From Prevotella fusca JCM 17724 (GTDB lineage: Bacteria > Bacteroidota > Bacteroidia > Bacteroidales > Bacteroidaceae): a stretch of DNA of 64,000 bases. This document shows positions 38,548 through 46,773 of the stretch, in pieces. A program made the position numbers and the translations under genes. The stretch spans positions 82,501 to 146,500 of the forward strand of contig NZ_CP012074.1 in NCBI RefSeq assembly GCF_001262015.1. Direction: 5' to 3'. The notes beneath the pieces are model-generated. The model saw only the letters and a program-made list of their open reading frames with translations, searched no databases and was not told the origin of the DNA. How positions within the stretch are numbered: the stretch's first letter is position 1; each line of letters begins with the position of its first letter.

Positions 38548-39405
38548 ATGTCTAAAATAAAACTTGGAGCATACAATAAGCTCACAGTACAGAAGGTTGC
38601 CTTGCGTGAAGGCAACGGTGACCCGTTCGGACTCTACCTTGATGGTGGACCGGCTGGTGAGATTCTCATGCCCCAGAAGTATGTCCCTGAGGGTACAGAG
38701 ATTGGTGATGAACTGGAAGTATTCGTCTATCTTGACCAGGACGAGCGTCCGATTGCTACCACCGAGGAGCCCTTGGCACAGGTAGGCGACTTTGCTTACT
38801 TGGAGTGTTCGTGGGTGAATGAATATGGTGCATTCCTGTCCTGGGGCGTGATGAAGGACCTCTTCTGTCCTTTCCGTGAGCAGAAGAAGCGTATGGTAAT
38901 CGGCAATAGTTATATTGTTCATATCCATCTTGACGAAGATAGTTATCGTCTTGTTGCTTCAGCGAAGGTGGAACATTACCTTGACGAACAACCACGGGGT
39001 TATAAGCACGGACAGGAAGTTGACCTGTTGATATGGCAGAAGACCGATCTTGGCTTCAAGGTCATCGTTGATAATCAGTATCCGGGGCTTATCTATGAAG
39101 ACCAGGTGTTCCAGTACGTCCATACTGGCGACCGTCTGAAAGGCTACATCTCAACCGTTCGTCCTGATGGTAAGATTGACTGCACTCTTCAACCAACCGG
39201 ACAGCAGCATGCAGAAGACTTTGCTGAAGTGCTGCTCCAGTACCTGAAGGATAACGGTGGCGTATGCGACCTTGGCGACAAGAGCGAAGCAGAAGACATC
39301 AAACGTCGTTTCCAAGTATCGAAGAAGGTGTATAAACGTGCTGTAGGCGACCTCTATAAGCGTCATCTGATTACAGTTGAACCGCTGGCGATAAGGCTGG
39401 TTTGA
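38548..39405 (+). CDS. CvfB-like S1-domain RNA-binding protein
   Basis: 285 residues. Tandem S1-like OB folds at the N-terminus and middle (LGAYNKLTVQKVALREGNGD; EYGAFLSWGVMKDLFCPF; KVIVDNQYPGLIYEDQVF) and a C-terminal winged helix (RRFQVSKKVYKRAVGDLYKR) match the CvfB/YitL family. Members bind RNA and affect gene expression and virulence in Gram-positives; the role in Bacteroidota is not established. tcdA follows after 36 bp. The start lies 23 bp beyond the cassette. Confidence 0.92.
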   Translation: MSKIKLGAYNKLTVQKVALREGNGDPFGLYLDGGPAGEILMPQKYVPEGTEIGDELEVFVYLDQDERPIATTEEPLAQVGDFAYLECSWVNEYGAFLSWGVMKDLFCPFREQKKRMVIGNSYIVHIHLDEDSYRLVASAKVEHYLDEQPRGYKHGQEVDLLIWQKTDLGFKVIVDNQYPGLIYEDQVFQYVHTGDRLKGYISTVRPDGKIDCTLQPTGQQHAEDFAEVLLQYLKDNGGVCDLGDKSEAEDIKRRFQVSKKVYKRAVGDLYKRHLITVEPLAIRLV

Positions 39406-39441
39406 TGGAAGTCGGGCTAAAATAAAGGATAAACAAACACA

Positions 39442-40332
39442 ATGCAGAATCAATTTTCAAGAACCCAGATGCTTCTTGGGAAGCCTGCTATCGACACGTT
39501 GAGAGGTAGTCGGGTGGCAGTCTTCGGTGTTGGTGGCGTGGGAGGTTACGTTGTTGAGGTGCTTGCACGCAGTGGCGTGGGTGCTATTGACATCATTGAC
39601 GACGACCGTGTGTGTCCGACAAACATCAACCGGCAGATTCTTGCCACTACAAAGACAGTGGGGCTGTATAAGGTTGATGTGGCTGAAGAGCGTATCCATG
39701 CCATCAATCCCGATTGTATTGTGCGCAAGCACCCTACTTTCTACCTGCCCGAAACTGCCGGTCAGTTTGATTTTTCCCTTTATGATTATGTCGTTGACTG
39801 TATTGATACGGTCAAGGCAAAGCTCGATATAATCTGCCGTTGTCATAGTCTGGATATTCCTTTGCTTTCCTGCATGGGTGCTGCTTATAAACTCGATGCC
39901 ACCCAGTTCCGTGTGACTGACCTCTTCAAGACCATCAATGACCCGTTGGCAAAGGTTATTCGCAAGAAACTCCGCAAGACAGGTATCAAGCACGTGAAGG
40001 TTGTCTATAGTCCTGAAGAACCGCTTGAAAGCATCGGTCAAGGTGAAAGTTCCGGTCTCTCCGATGGCAATACCTCTGGCGATGACATGCAGGTAAGTAC
40101 CGAATGCCGTCCTGTCCCCAGCTCTAACGCATGGGTACCGGCTGCAGCAGGACTGATTGCAGGCGGTGAAGTAGTGAAAGACCTCATCAACTCCGCTCGC
40201 ACCATGCGCATCCGCCCGGAGGATGAGGCTGCCAGCGAACCTGCCCGCATTGCTCGTGAGCGTGCTGCGATGATGCTTGAGGAAAGCAAACGACTCAAGG
40301 TTACTGCTGGGGAAGGCGAGGGAGAGGCTTAG
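39442..40332 (+). CDS. tcdA: tRNA threonylcarbamoyladenosine dehydratase
   Basis: 296 residues of the ThiF/E1-like fold. The nucleotide-binding GVGGVGG is at 29-35, with DDDRVCPTNINRQ (54-66) and KVDVAEERI. TcdA cyclises N6-threonylcarbamoyladenosine at tRNA position 37 using ATP. A Ser/Gly-rich insertion (about 195-215, SIGQGESSGLSDGN) precedes the conserved PSSNAWVPAAAGL segment. The C-terminal tail is acidic. Likely co-transcribed with the cvfB-like gene. Confidence 0.94.
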   Translation: MQNQFSRTQMLLGKPAIDTLRGSRVAVFGVGGVGGYVVEVLARSGVGAIDIIDDDRVCPTNINRQILATTKTVGLYKVDVAEERIHAINPDCIVRKHPTFYLPETAGQFDFSLYDYVVDCIDTVKAKLDIICRCHSLDIPLLSCMGAAYKLDATQFRVTDLFKTINDPLAKVIRKKLRKTGIKHVKVVYSPEEPLESIGQGESSGLSDGNTSGDDMQVSTECRPVPSSNAWVPAAAGLIAGGEVVKDLINSARTMRIRPEDEAASEPARIARERAAMMLEESKRLKVTAGEGEGEA

Positions 40333-40631
40333 GAATTCTGTGTTTAGGGTAATGAAATATATTTACATTTGTTTTTGTTGTTGCTGTATTGAAACGGAGA
40401 AAAAAGACCTTGTTTTCCCTGTTTGTAACAAACAGACAATCAACAGGTTATAAACCTGTGCAAGAAAAGGTGCTTAATTGGACTTCAATTAAGGCTTAGT
40501 TAGCCTCCAATTAAGCACCTTTTGAACCTCAATTAGGGCTTAATTGGAATGGAATTAAGCACCTGTAATTTTCCAATGTGGGATTTATTTTTACAAACCA
40601 TGTAGAGCAGTTGTTTGGTACAGAACTGTTC
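40333..40631. repeat. CAATTAAG palindromic repeat region
   Basis: 40463-40567 carries both orientations of the AATTAAGCACCTTTT block with TTCAATTAAGGCTTAGTTAG units between, forming a large imperfect palindrome. No gene. Confidence 0.65.
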
Positions 40632-41501
40632 TTACTGAAACCTGTTTTGTATCCAATCCTTTATTATACGCTTGTTAATGCCTTTACTGACTGACAGGTA
40701 AGCTATGTTCTCGTATTGAAAACGTATGTCGAAGAGTTGCTCTATGTGCTCAACGTATGTTCGGAGCTGTAGCAGGTCGGGCATTCCGACATCATTTTTA
40801 TCTACCTTTATTGTGAAGATTTCAGTTTCAGATGCCTTGATGCGGCGCATTTCGGACGAGTTGCAGTTCTCTATATTGATTTCGTAGGTGTTACCCATAA
40901 CACGGGGAGAACCAAAGTTAATGTGGAGTTTGAATCGGCGGGTACGTTCTTCGTCCGTCAGTTCGGAGGGCGTAAGCCTTGCGCCGTCCGTGGTAAGTTC
41001 AATATCGACAGCCCATTTATATCGGTTGGCAGGTGCTGTTCCTAACTTGTTCAGTAGCTGATAGGAGGGCAACGTGTCAAGGACACTGTCATAGTAGGTT
41101 TCTATTTTTGCGCATAAAGGATGCTGTATCGTCGGGAAACTGAAGATTTCAAACAGATAATTAAGGAAGAAGGGAGTCCCGGAAATGTATTGGTCAATCA
41201 GCTGTTGGAAATAGGAGAGTACCGCCGGCGATTGCGAGAAAGCCAGCACAGCCCACACCGCACGCAGGCTGATGATGTCGTGATGCTCTGCTGCTGTTCG
41301 CTCCGTACTGTCATATTCTGCCAGACAGTCTAATAGGAAGGCATCCACTGTTGGTGTAGAAAACTTGCGTAGCTTCTCAACAATCTTTTCATCGGGGTAG
41401 TATGAGTCTGTAATCTTGTTGCATAGCTGTTTAACTAACTTCGCATCAGCTGCATCCAGTTGCCCCAGTCGCTTTTGGATAATATCTTTCAGATAGGTCA
41501 T
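40632..41501 (-). CDS. Conserved hypothetical protein (289 aa)
   Basis: No family recognised. The N-terminal ~150 residues look helical and repeat-like (VWAVLAFSQSPAVLSYFQQL; an ARM/HEAT-like character is possible). The C-terminal half is beta-rich and ends in an LSVSKGINKRIIKDWIQNRF helix. There is no signal peptide, so it is presumably cytosolic. It is convergent with tcdA and divergent from the RraB-domain gene. Confidence 0.7.
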   Translation of the reverse strand: MTYLKDIIQKRLGQLDAADAKLVKQLCNKITDSYYPDEKIVEKLRKFSTPTVDAFLLDCLAEYDSTERTAAEHHDIISLRAVWAVLAFSQSPAVLSYFQQLIDQYISGTPFFLNYLFEIFSFPTIQHPLCAKIETYYDSVLDTLPSYQLLNKLGTAPANRYKWAVDIELTTDGARLTPSELTDEERTRRFKLHINFGSPRVMGNTYEINIENCNSSEMRRIKASETEIFTIKVDKNDVGMPDLLQLRTYVEHIEQLFDIRFQYENIAYLSVSKGINKRIIKDWIQNRFQ

Positions 41502-41770
41502 TTCTTCTTTGTTTTACGTATGCAATAATCGTAAAAAAATCCGAGATATACAAGGTTTCAGTTCTCAATTATAGTATTTTAGCATCCTTTGCTTCCTGCC
41601 TTGAAGGTTTTGTTTGTTCTGTCAGAAAGCCGCCCATGTACTTGCAAAGTACGGGGTTGCCTGCCTTTGCAAAGCTGCCGATGGTAGGCAGAGGTGAAGA
41701 CACTATGTACATTGGGTGTCACAGAACTTACAACGAACTGTAATGAATGTTTAGAAAACTTGGCAGGGGC

Positions 41771-41799
41771 TTGTGTTCTGTATCTTTTTCGTATCTTTG
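41771..41799 (+). promoter_or_regulatory. Promoter of the DUF695-RraB gene
   Basis: TTG (41771-41773), an 18 bp spacer, TATCTTTG (41792-41799), 25 bp before the ATG at 41825. Confidence 0.6.
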
Positions 41800-41824
41800 T
41801 AAGCATATAATACAATCATATAAT

Positions 41825-42580
41825 ATGGAAACAAACAGATTTGAAGCTCCGCAGGACTGGGGTATGTATATGCAACAGCTGGAGGACAAGCCAGCCGTAA
41901 CACGTGTGAATATTGCGCTCAACACGGTGGCTCCCGTGGATGGTTACCGTTATCGCCTGCAGTTGGCAGTGTATTACAGGACGCCGACGGAGAATGGTCT
42001 GCCTGTTGCGGAGGAGAATCCGGAACTGTGGAAGATTGAGGATGCCTTTGTGGAACTGCTCAATAAGGTAGATGCCATTGATGCAGGATTGATGAAATGG
42101 AACAATCGGGTAAACTTCTTCTTCTATGCAAAGGTGGCAGATGTGGGTGATGAGCTCGTCAAGGGGCTGAAAGAACAGTTCCCCGACTATGAGTACAAGC
42201 TGTGGGTTGATGAGGATGAGCAGTGGGAAGGATATTTCCTGACGCTCTTCCCCAATAAGTATTCGATGCAGGAAATACAGAACAACAAGGTGCTTTCTGC
42301 GCTTGACCGTGAGAATGATGACCTGGGGAAGGAACGTGTCATAGAGCACTTCCTCCTTTTCAAGGATGAAGCTGCAGCCAATCGCTTCGTGGAGAAGGTT
42401 GCGGAGAAAGGTTTTGTGGAGTTCCATCGCAGTCCGTTGGAAGATAATGAATACATGCTGCAGATAGGAGTTTCACGCCCTGACATTCCCGATAATATTC
42501 ATAACATCACATGGTATCTGCTGGATGAGGCGGAAGAAGCAGGCGGATATTACGATGGTTGGGGCTGCGGTATGGCATAA
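41825..42580 (+). CDS. DUF695 domain / RraB-like fusion protein
   Basis: 251 residues from the ATG at 41825, just downstream of a clear promoter; a start at 41747 precedes that promoter. Residues 1-140 match a DUF695-type domain (EAPQDWGMYMQQLEDKPAVT; KYKLWVDEDEQWEGYF-like segment). Residues 155-251 match RraB, the RNase E inhibitor family (REVIEHFLLF-like segment, ending GGYYDGWGCGM). RraB inhibits RNase E in E. coli; its target here is unknown. Cytosolic and monocistronic. Confidence 0.8.
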   Translation: METNRFEAPQDWGMYMQQLEDKPAVTRVNIALNTVAPVDGYRYRLQLAVYYRTPTENGLPVAEENPELWKIEDAFVELLNKVDAIDAGLMKWNNRVNFFFYAKVADVGDELVKGLKEQFPDYEYKLWVDEDEQWEGYFLTLFPNKYSMQEIQNNKVLSALDRENDDLGKERVIEHFLLFKDEAAANRFVEKVAEKGFVEFHRSPLEDNEYMLQIGVSRPDIPDNIHNITWYLLDEAEEAGGYYDGWGCGMA

Positions 42581-42627
42581 GACGACAGCTGCCAGCTGTG
42601 GTGTAAATGAGAAAATGTTGGTTTTCT

Positions 42628-42659
42628 TTTGGCGGTTACATGTAAAATTCTTATATTTG
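42628..42659 (+). promoter_or_regulatory. Promoter of the candidate effector-immunity pair
   Basis: TTTG (42628-42631), a 20 bp spacer, TATATTTG (42652-42659), 51 bp before the ATG at 42711. Confidence 0.7.
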
Positions 42660-42710
42660 CGAGTAAACTGACAACTTGGAACTAAGAACCAGGTATAAAA
42701 TATTTTGAAT

Positions 42711-43313
42711 ATGAAATTACGGGAAGTTAACATAGTTGTTTCCAACAAAAGGACAGGGGAGACTTATTTAGCCAGATCCTTTCCATGTAGTGATAGGAAC
42801 CATAATGGAAAGCAAGAATTATATGAAGTTCCTGTATACTATGTATATATAAAGGGGGTAGATGAGAATGGTATAAGTGTTACAAAAACGTGGAAGGCTC
42901 TTCGCTTTATGCCATATTACAAGCCTCGCAATTTCCCTGCACCATATAGAACAGTAGGATGGGCTGATAGTGGACTGCGGCAATTAGGGAGACGGACATC
43001 TCCTCGATACAATAGACACTATCAAGTCCATAACACGTATTCAGAATATAATGGAGCCATCGTTTTAAGAGACAGCTTCTACATTCATGCTGGTCCAGAG
43101 CGATTAGCTCATGAGGGGTGGGGAGCAGCAGGTTGTGTCGAAGTTATTGGTAATTTCGGAAACTTCAAGGCTGATATATATAAGCTGTCTGGTTCTACTG
43201 ATTTTGATATTGAGCGGACTCTTGAGACACTGGTTGAACAAAAGAAATTATTTGTAGAAGTAGAGTCTGCAATGGCACCTTCCTTGAAGAGTAAATTTAA
43301 GAAAGAAGTATAG
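42711..43313 (+). CDS. YkuD/L,D-transpeptidase-like protein, candidate effector
   Basis: 200 residues, no signal peptide. The C-terminal half has YIHAGPERLAHEGWGAAGCV (about 125-144), which resembles the His...Gly-Cys active site of L,D-transpeptidase/Tlde1-like enzymes (HG...S.GC), with YRTVGWADSGL before it. Members without a signal peptide include type VI secretion effectors that act on peptidoglycan. The next gene, 2 bp downstream, encodes a secreted protein, as expected for a periplasmic immunity partner. The family call is tentative. AT-rich, probably acquired. Confidence 0.6.
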   Translation: MKLREVNIVVSNKRTGETYLARSFPCSDRNHNGKQELYEVPVYYVYIKGVDENGISVTKTWKALRFMPYYKPRNFPAPYRTVGWADSGLRQLGRRTSPRYNRHYQVHNTYSEYNGAIVLRDSFYIHAGPERLAHEGWGAAGCVEVIGNFGNFKADIYKLSGSTDFDIERTLETLVEQKKLFVEVESAMAPSLKSKFKKEV

Positions 43314-43315
43314 AA

Positions 43316-43912
43316 ATGAGGCACTGTTTATCACTTTTTGTATTGATTAGTCTGTTGAATCTCTCTTCTGTTGCAGGAAGAGATACGGGTTCGTATGATA
43401 CATTAAAGGCATTGTGTCCTAACGATTCCTGTAAAACAGGCATTACTGTTTCGGAGTTAATGGAGTATTCCTGGGATAAAAAGGCATATCCTAAGGATTC
43501 CTCTTGCAAGATTCATCAGCTTGAAAATATACACCAGTATAACGTAATGCCAGTTTTTAAGTTCCTTGTCAGAAAGAGTGGTAAGGCTTTAAATCTGAAA
43601 GCTGATAATATAGAATATTCTTGCCTGCATACCCGTTTGAAGGCATCTCGCCTTAATGAAAAAGATAGCGTATGTGATTCATATTTCGTTATAGAGAGTA
43701 TTGTATTCCCATCTTCGCAGGAAAGACTATCAAACTATTTTAAAACGAAGATCAATAATAAGCTGTTAAAGGTTGACGTTGTGTCGGAAGCACCCGTTTC
43801 ATGCTTTACTTATTGGAGAGGGAATGCTTTGATAATTGTTTGGTACAATTTCTTTGATGATGAAAAGCTGATAAAGAAATCGGTGGAAACTTACTTGAGA
43901 AACTTGGAATAG
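43316..43912 (+). CDS. Secreted protein, candidate immunity protein
   Basis: 198 residues; signal peptide HCLSLFVLISLLNLSSVAG and no further membrane segment, so periplasmic. It contains eight Cys in the mature part (ALCPNDSC, SSCKIH, YSCLHT, DSVCDS, PVSCF), suggesting disulfides. No family recognised. It is coupled to the upstream YkuD-like gene (2 bp gap). An insertion sequence begins about 25 bp after its stop. Confidence 0.65.
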   Translation: MRHCLSLFVLISLLNLSSVAGRDTGSYDTLKALCPNDSCKTGITVSELMEYSWDKKAYPKDSSCKIHQLENIHQYNVMPVFKFLVRKSGKALNLKADNIEYSCLHTRLKASRLNEKDSVCDSYFVIESIVFPSSQERLSNYFKTKINNKLLKVDVVSEAPVSCFTYWRGNALIIVWYNFFDDEKLIKKSVETYLRNLE

Positions 43913-43948
43913 GGCTGATTTATTATTGGCTCCTTAGATAGTCGTTCC

Positions 43949-45256
43949 TTAAAAAGCCCATTTCGTCGAAAAGTTAACTGAAATTAACTTTTCGGCGATA
44001 CTCTTTATAAAGCACAAAAGAGCTCTCATAGCTCTTCTGAAGTTATATGCTGCAGCTGCCAGCATTATATTCATAGCATCTCCTTTCACACCTTTATAAA
44101 AGTTGCGAGATAATCTGTAATCACTTTTAAGATGTCCTATGGTTGGCTCTATTCCTGCCCGCTTGCAAAACAGTTTGTGTTTCTTTTTCTTTTGATAGTA
44201 ACTATCTTTGTCTTTAGGGGCTTGTGGTATGAGTATTTTTGTTGTTCCAACCAGATCTGTTCCTCTATATCCTCTGTCTCCTGCCAAGTTGTCAATGCGC
44301 TTGCCTGTCATTCTTTCGGTTTGTTGTAAGGATGCTTCTATGGTATGCCCATCATATTCATTCCTAAAAGAAACGGCAGCAAGAATAATTCCTGATAACG
44401 AACGGATAAATGAGGCTTTGTTGCCAAACTCATACTTCTTATGTTCCTTACCCTTACTGATGCATTGTACTTCAGGCTCGTGAAGAGAATATATCTTATT
44501 ACGACTGTTACGTTTTTGAGAAAGGACCTTATAGAAGAGCTCAAACATCTTTTCATAGCCTTTCCTGTCAGGAAGATTACGGTCAGGTTCTCTGACCAAA
44601 CGACCGGCTATGGTGCGCAGACTCCGGTCAGCCTTGACAGCCTTCCTGTGATTCCTGGGGTGATTGCGAAAACGTTGGTTGCGAGAGATTGCTTTCTGTG
44701 TCCTTTGGTAGCTCTGACGTAAAGGAAGTTTCTTCTCACGAACGATTTTGAGCACTCGATTGATTATCTTTTTATGCAACTTCGCATCCGTTGGGTAAGT
44801 GATATTCTTCTCCTGTACCGTAGAATCTATAAAAGCTGTGTTAAAATGATTCTCATTATCATTCTCAGTATTGACACGGATGCTCTCAGCAAGAATGACT
44901 TCCATTCCTTCTTCGCCTATACGATTGCGGAAGTGAACCAAATCAGAAGCTTCGCAAGGTTCTTTGGGAAGAAACTCCAGTTGACCACAGAAATACTGAT
45001 AATAAGCATTTTCACTCCACTGTAAAACAACACTTTCGTCAGAGACATTACGCAAGTGTTTCAAGATTAAAAGTCCGCACATCAAACGAATAGGATGCGC
45101 AGGGCGACCATTTGTACTACAATACAAACGAGAGAAGGAGTCTTCAAATCTACGCCAGTTGATTTTATTACCAAGCGTATAAAGGGGGTGGTTGTGATTG
45201 AGCATATCCTCTAAGGAAGAGAATAATGATAATTGATTAGAGGTCCTTTTTAACAT
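43949..45256 (-). CDS. IS5-family transposase
   Basis: 435 residues from the ATG at 45256 (MLKRTSNQLSLF); a TTG at 45268 would add four residues inside a hairpin. It has the N-terminal DUF772-type domain (RPAHPIRLMCGLLILKHL) and a DDE catalytic core: TAFIDSTVQ (first Asp), DNLAGDRGYRG (second Asp) and the final Glu in GIEPTIGHLKSDYRL. The frame is intact, so the element may be active. A 22 bp hairpin abuts the start codon. Confidence 0.92.
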   Translation of the reverse strand: MLKRTSNQLSLFSSLEDMLNHNHPLYTLGNKINWRRFEDSFSRLYCSTNGRPAHPIRLMCGLLILKHLRNVSDESVVLQWSENAYYQYFCGQLEFLPKEPCEASDLVHFRNRIGEEGMEVILAESIRVNTENDNENHFNTAFIDSTVQEKNITYPTDAKLHKKIINRVLKIVREKKLPLRQSYQRTQKAISRNQRFRNHPRNHRKAVKADRSLRTIAGRLVREPDRNLPDRKGYEKMFELFYKVLSQKRNSRNKIYSLHEPEVQCISKGKEHKKYEFGNKASFIRSLSGIILAAVSFRNEYDGHTIEASLQQTERMTGKRIDNLAGDRGYRGTDLVGTTKILIPQAPKDKDSYYQKKKKHKLFCKRAGIEPTIGHLKSDYRLSRNFYKGVKGDAMNIMLAAAAYNFRRAMRALLCFIKSIAEKLISVNFSTKWAF

Positions 45257-45307
45257 ATATTTCTGCAAGTTTTATACTGTAAAGGTATAAAAACTTGCAG
45301 AAATATA
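45256..45307. repeat. 22 bp inverted repeat at the transposase start
   Basis: Arms 45256-45277 and 45285-45307 pair completely except for one bulged T (TTTCTGCAAGTTTT...AAAACTTGCAGAAA). The loop is about 7 nt. Confidence 0.8.
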
Positions 45308-45378
45308 CAAATAAACAGAGAGATAATTAACTGTAAATCAGTATGATATAATGTATTTAAGGGATGACTAAATAGTAT

Positions 45379-46323
45379 ATGGATTTGAAAAGATTGATGA
45401 CTGACATAGAAGATATGATAACAGATGTACGGACAAAGAAATTTACGTACAATACTTCCTCGAAAGTTCCTTCGCTTTCTGGCTGTGATTTAACATACGA
45501 AAGTGGATATGCAAAAAAAGGCAAGTGTATTGAAACATGTGTTTTGTTTGTTGATATCCGAAACTCTGTGGAGCTGACTTGTAAACATTCTACTGAAACG
45601 ATGGGACAAATTTATACCGCCTTTACTAAAGGGGTACTTTGTGCAGCGAGAGAATATTGTGGATATGTTAGAAATATTATAGGGGACAGAGTGATGGTTG
45701 TATTTCCTGTTAATAGCTGTTTTGTTAATGCGGTAAATTGTGCCATTACAATTAACCATATATCTCACTTGATTAATAAAGTATTCTCTAATGTTGATTT
45801 TCGTTGTGGTATAGGTGTCGATTATGGTGAAATGCGAGTGATAAAAGTTGGCATTGAGCGTAAAGGAGACGAGAACGCAGAAAATAAGGGATTAGTATGG
45901 GTGGGTAAACCTGCTAATCTTGCTTCACGCCTTACTGATTTCGCAGGTAAAATGATAGAAGACGAATTTTATAATGTAACAGGAATGTTTTATCGTTATG
46001 ACCCATTATATATCCCCTCGTTTTTAAAAAAGCCACGCAATGGATGGTTTGAAGAAAGAAGGAGAATTACAGCAGAACAGCTTGCGCATGAATTATATTA
46101 TTCTCCAACTAATGGTTTATGTATTAACATTTATAACATTTCTTCATTTGAGAAAGAAATGGTAAAATATAAGTATAGCCCTATATTGATTTCAGATAAA
46201 GTATATTCGGAGTTCAAAAAACAATTTCCGCAAAGAGCCTCAATGTGGAAGCAAGAAAAGAGAGAGATAAGAGATATAACATTCAAGGTATGGGGAACTG
46301 ATTTGTGTTGGAAACTAACGTAA
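45379..46323 (+). CDS. Class III nucleotidyl cyclase, Pycsar-like
   Basis: 314 residues. The cyclase homology domain shows metal-binding Asp59 (CVLFVDIRNSVEL), Asp103 (IIGDRVMVVF) and the transition-state pair Asn180-x-x-x-Arg184 (GKPANLASRL). There is no membrane segment or sensor domain. Size, the stand-alone soluble form and the DIRNS motif resemble the cyclases (PycC) of Pycsar anti-phage systems, which make cCMP or cUMP; an ordinary adenylate cyclase is the alternative. An expected TIR or transmembrane effector gene is not adjacent. It starts about 8 bp after the insertion sequence, so its promoter was probably replaced. Confidence 0.8.
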   Translation: MDLKRLMTDIEDMITDVRTKKFTYNTSSKVPSLSGCDLTYESGYAKKGKCIETCVLFVDIRNSVELTCKHSTETMGQIYTAFTKGVLCAAREYCGYVRNIIGDRVMVVFPVNSCFVNAVNCAITINHISHLINKVFSNVDFRCGIGVDYGEMRVIKVGIERKGDENAENKGLVWVGKPANLASRLTDFAGKMIEDEFYNVTGMFYRYDPLYIPSFLKKPRNGWFEERRRITAEQLAHELYYSPTNGLCINIYNISSFEKEMVKYKYSPILISDKVYSEFKKQFPQRASMWKQEKREIRDITFKVWGTDLCWKLT

Positions 46324-46773
46324 GTATTTTGTATACAAATGCAGAATGCTTGCCTTTATAATTAAGGTTATTCTCAATTATTTTTTATTTAGTTTGCTGT
46401 CATTTTTAACACTCTTCGTACTGTGCTTATTATCAGTACTTTATGTCTAATAATAGAGTGATAGGAATGACAGCAAACTTTTATATTATAATGTTGTGTG
46501 GTTTAAGTTCTTTTTATATTCCTAATTGGTAAAATAATGCAATGTTAATAAAAACGCTGTATGCCAATGAATGAGAGCTATAATATAAACTTATAAGTTA
46601 TGTGTTATTGCTTAGTACTTGTTGCGTTTATGCCTAACACATATTGTGCGGATGCTTAGCACCAATGGTGCGGAGGGTAAACTCCCTATGCAAATGACTC
46701 TTTGTAATAGGGAGTAACTTATAGAATAACCTGCGTTTTCAGTGAAACTACAGGGTAATTTTAAGGGATGTTA
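46324..46773. repeat. AT-rich gap with stem-loop element and GCAC palindromes
   Basis: 46389-46481 is a stem-loop whose arms both read GTTTGCTGTCATT...CACTCT from outside in; a relative lies at 47931-48012. 46618-46676 holds GCAC/GTGC palindromes. 46681-46715 is a perfect 9 bp hairpin ACTCCCTAT / ATAGGGAGT, possibly terminating the outer-membrane gene. No gene. Confidence 0.65.

Larger units (their letters stand above)
43939..45370 (-). mobile_element. IS5-type insertion sequence
   Basis: About 1.43 kb, bounded by imperfect terminal repeats TAGTCGTTCCTTAAA (43939-43953) and, inverted, TTTAAGGGATGACTA (45356-45370), 13 of 15 matching. It contains one intact transposase whose stop overlaps the left terminal repeat. 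The exact outer ends and a target duplication could not be fixed by eye. Confidence 0.8.

Noticed and set aside
45379..46323. N-terminal truncation of the cyclase by the insertion sequence
   Set aside because: About 58 residues precede the first metal-binding Asp, enough for a complete cyclase domain; only the promoter appears lost.
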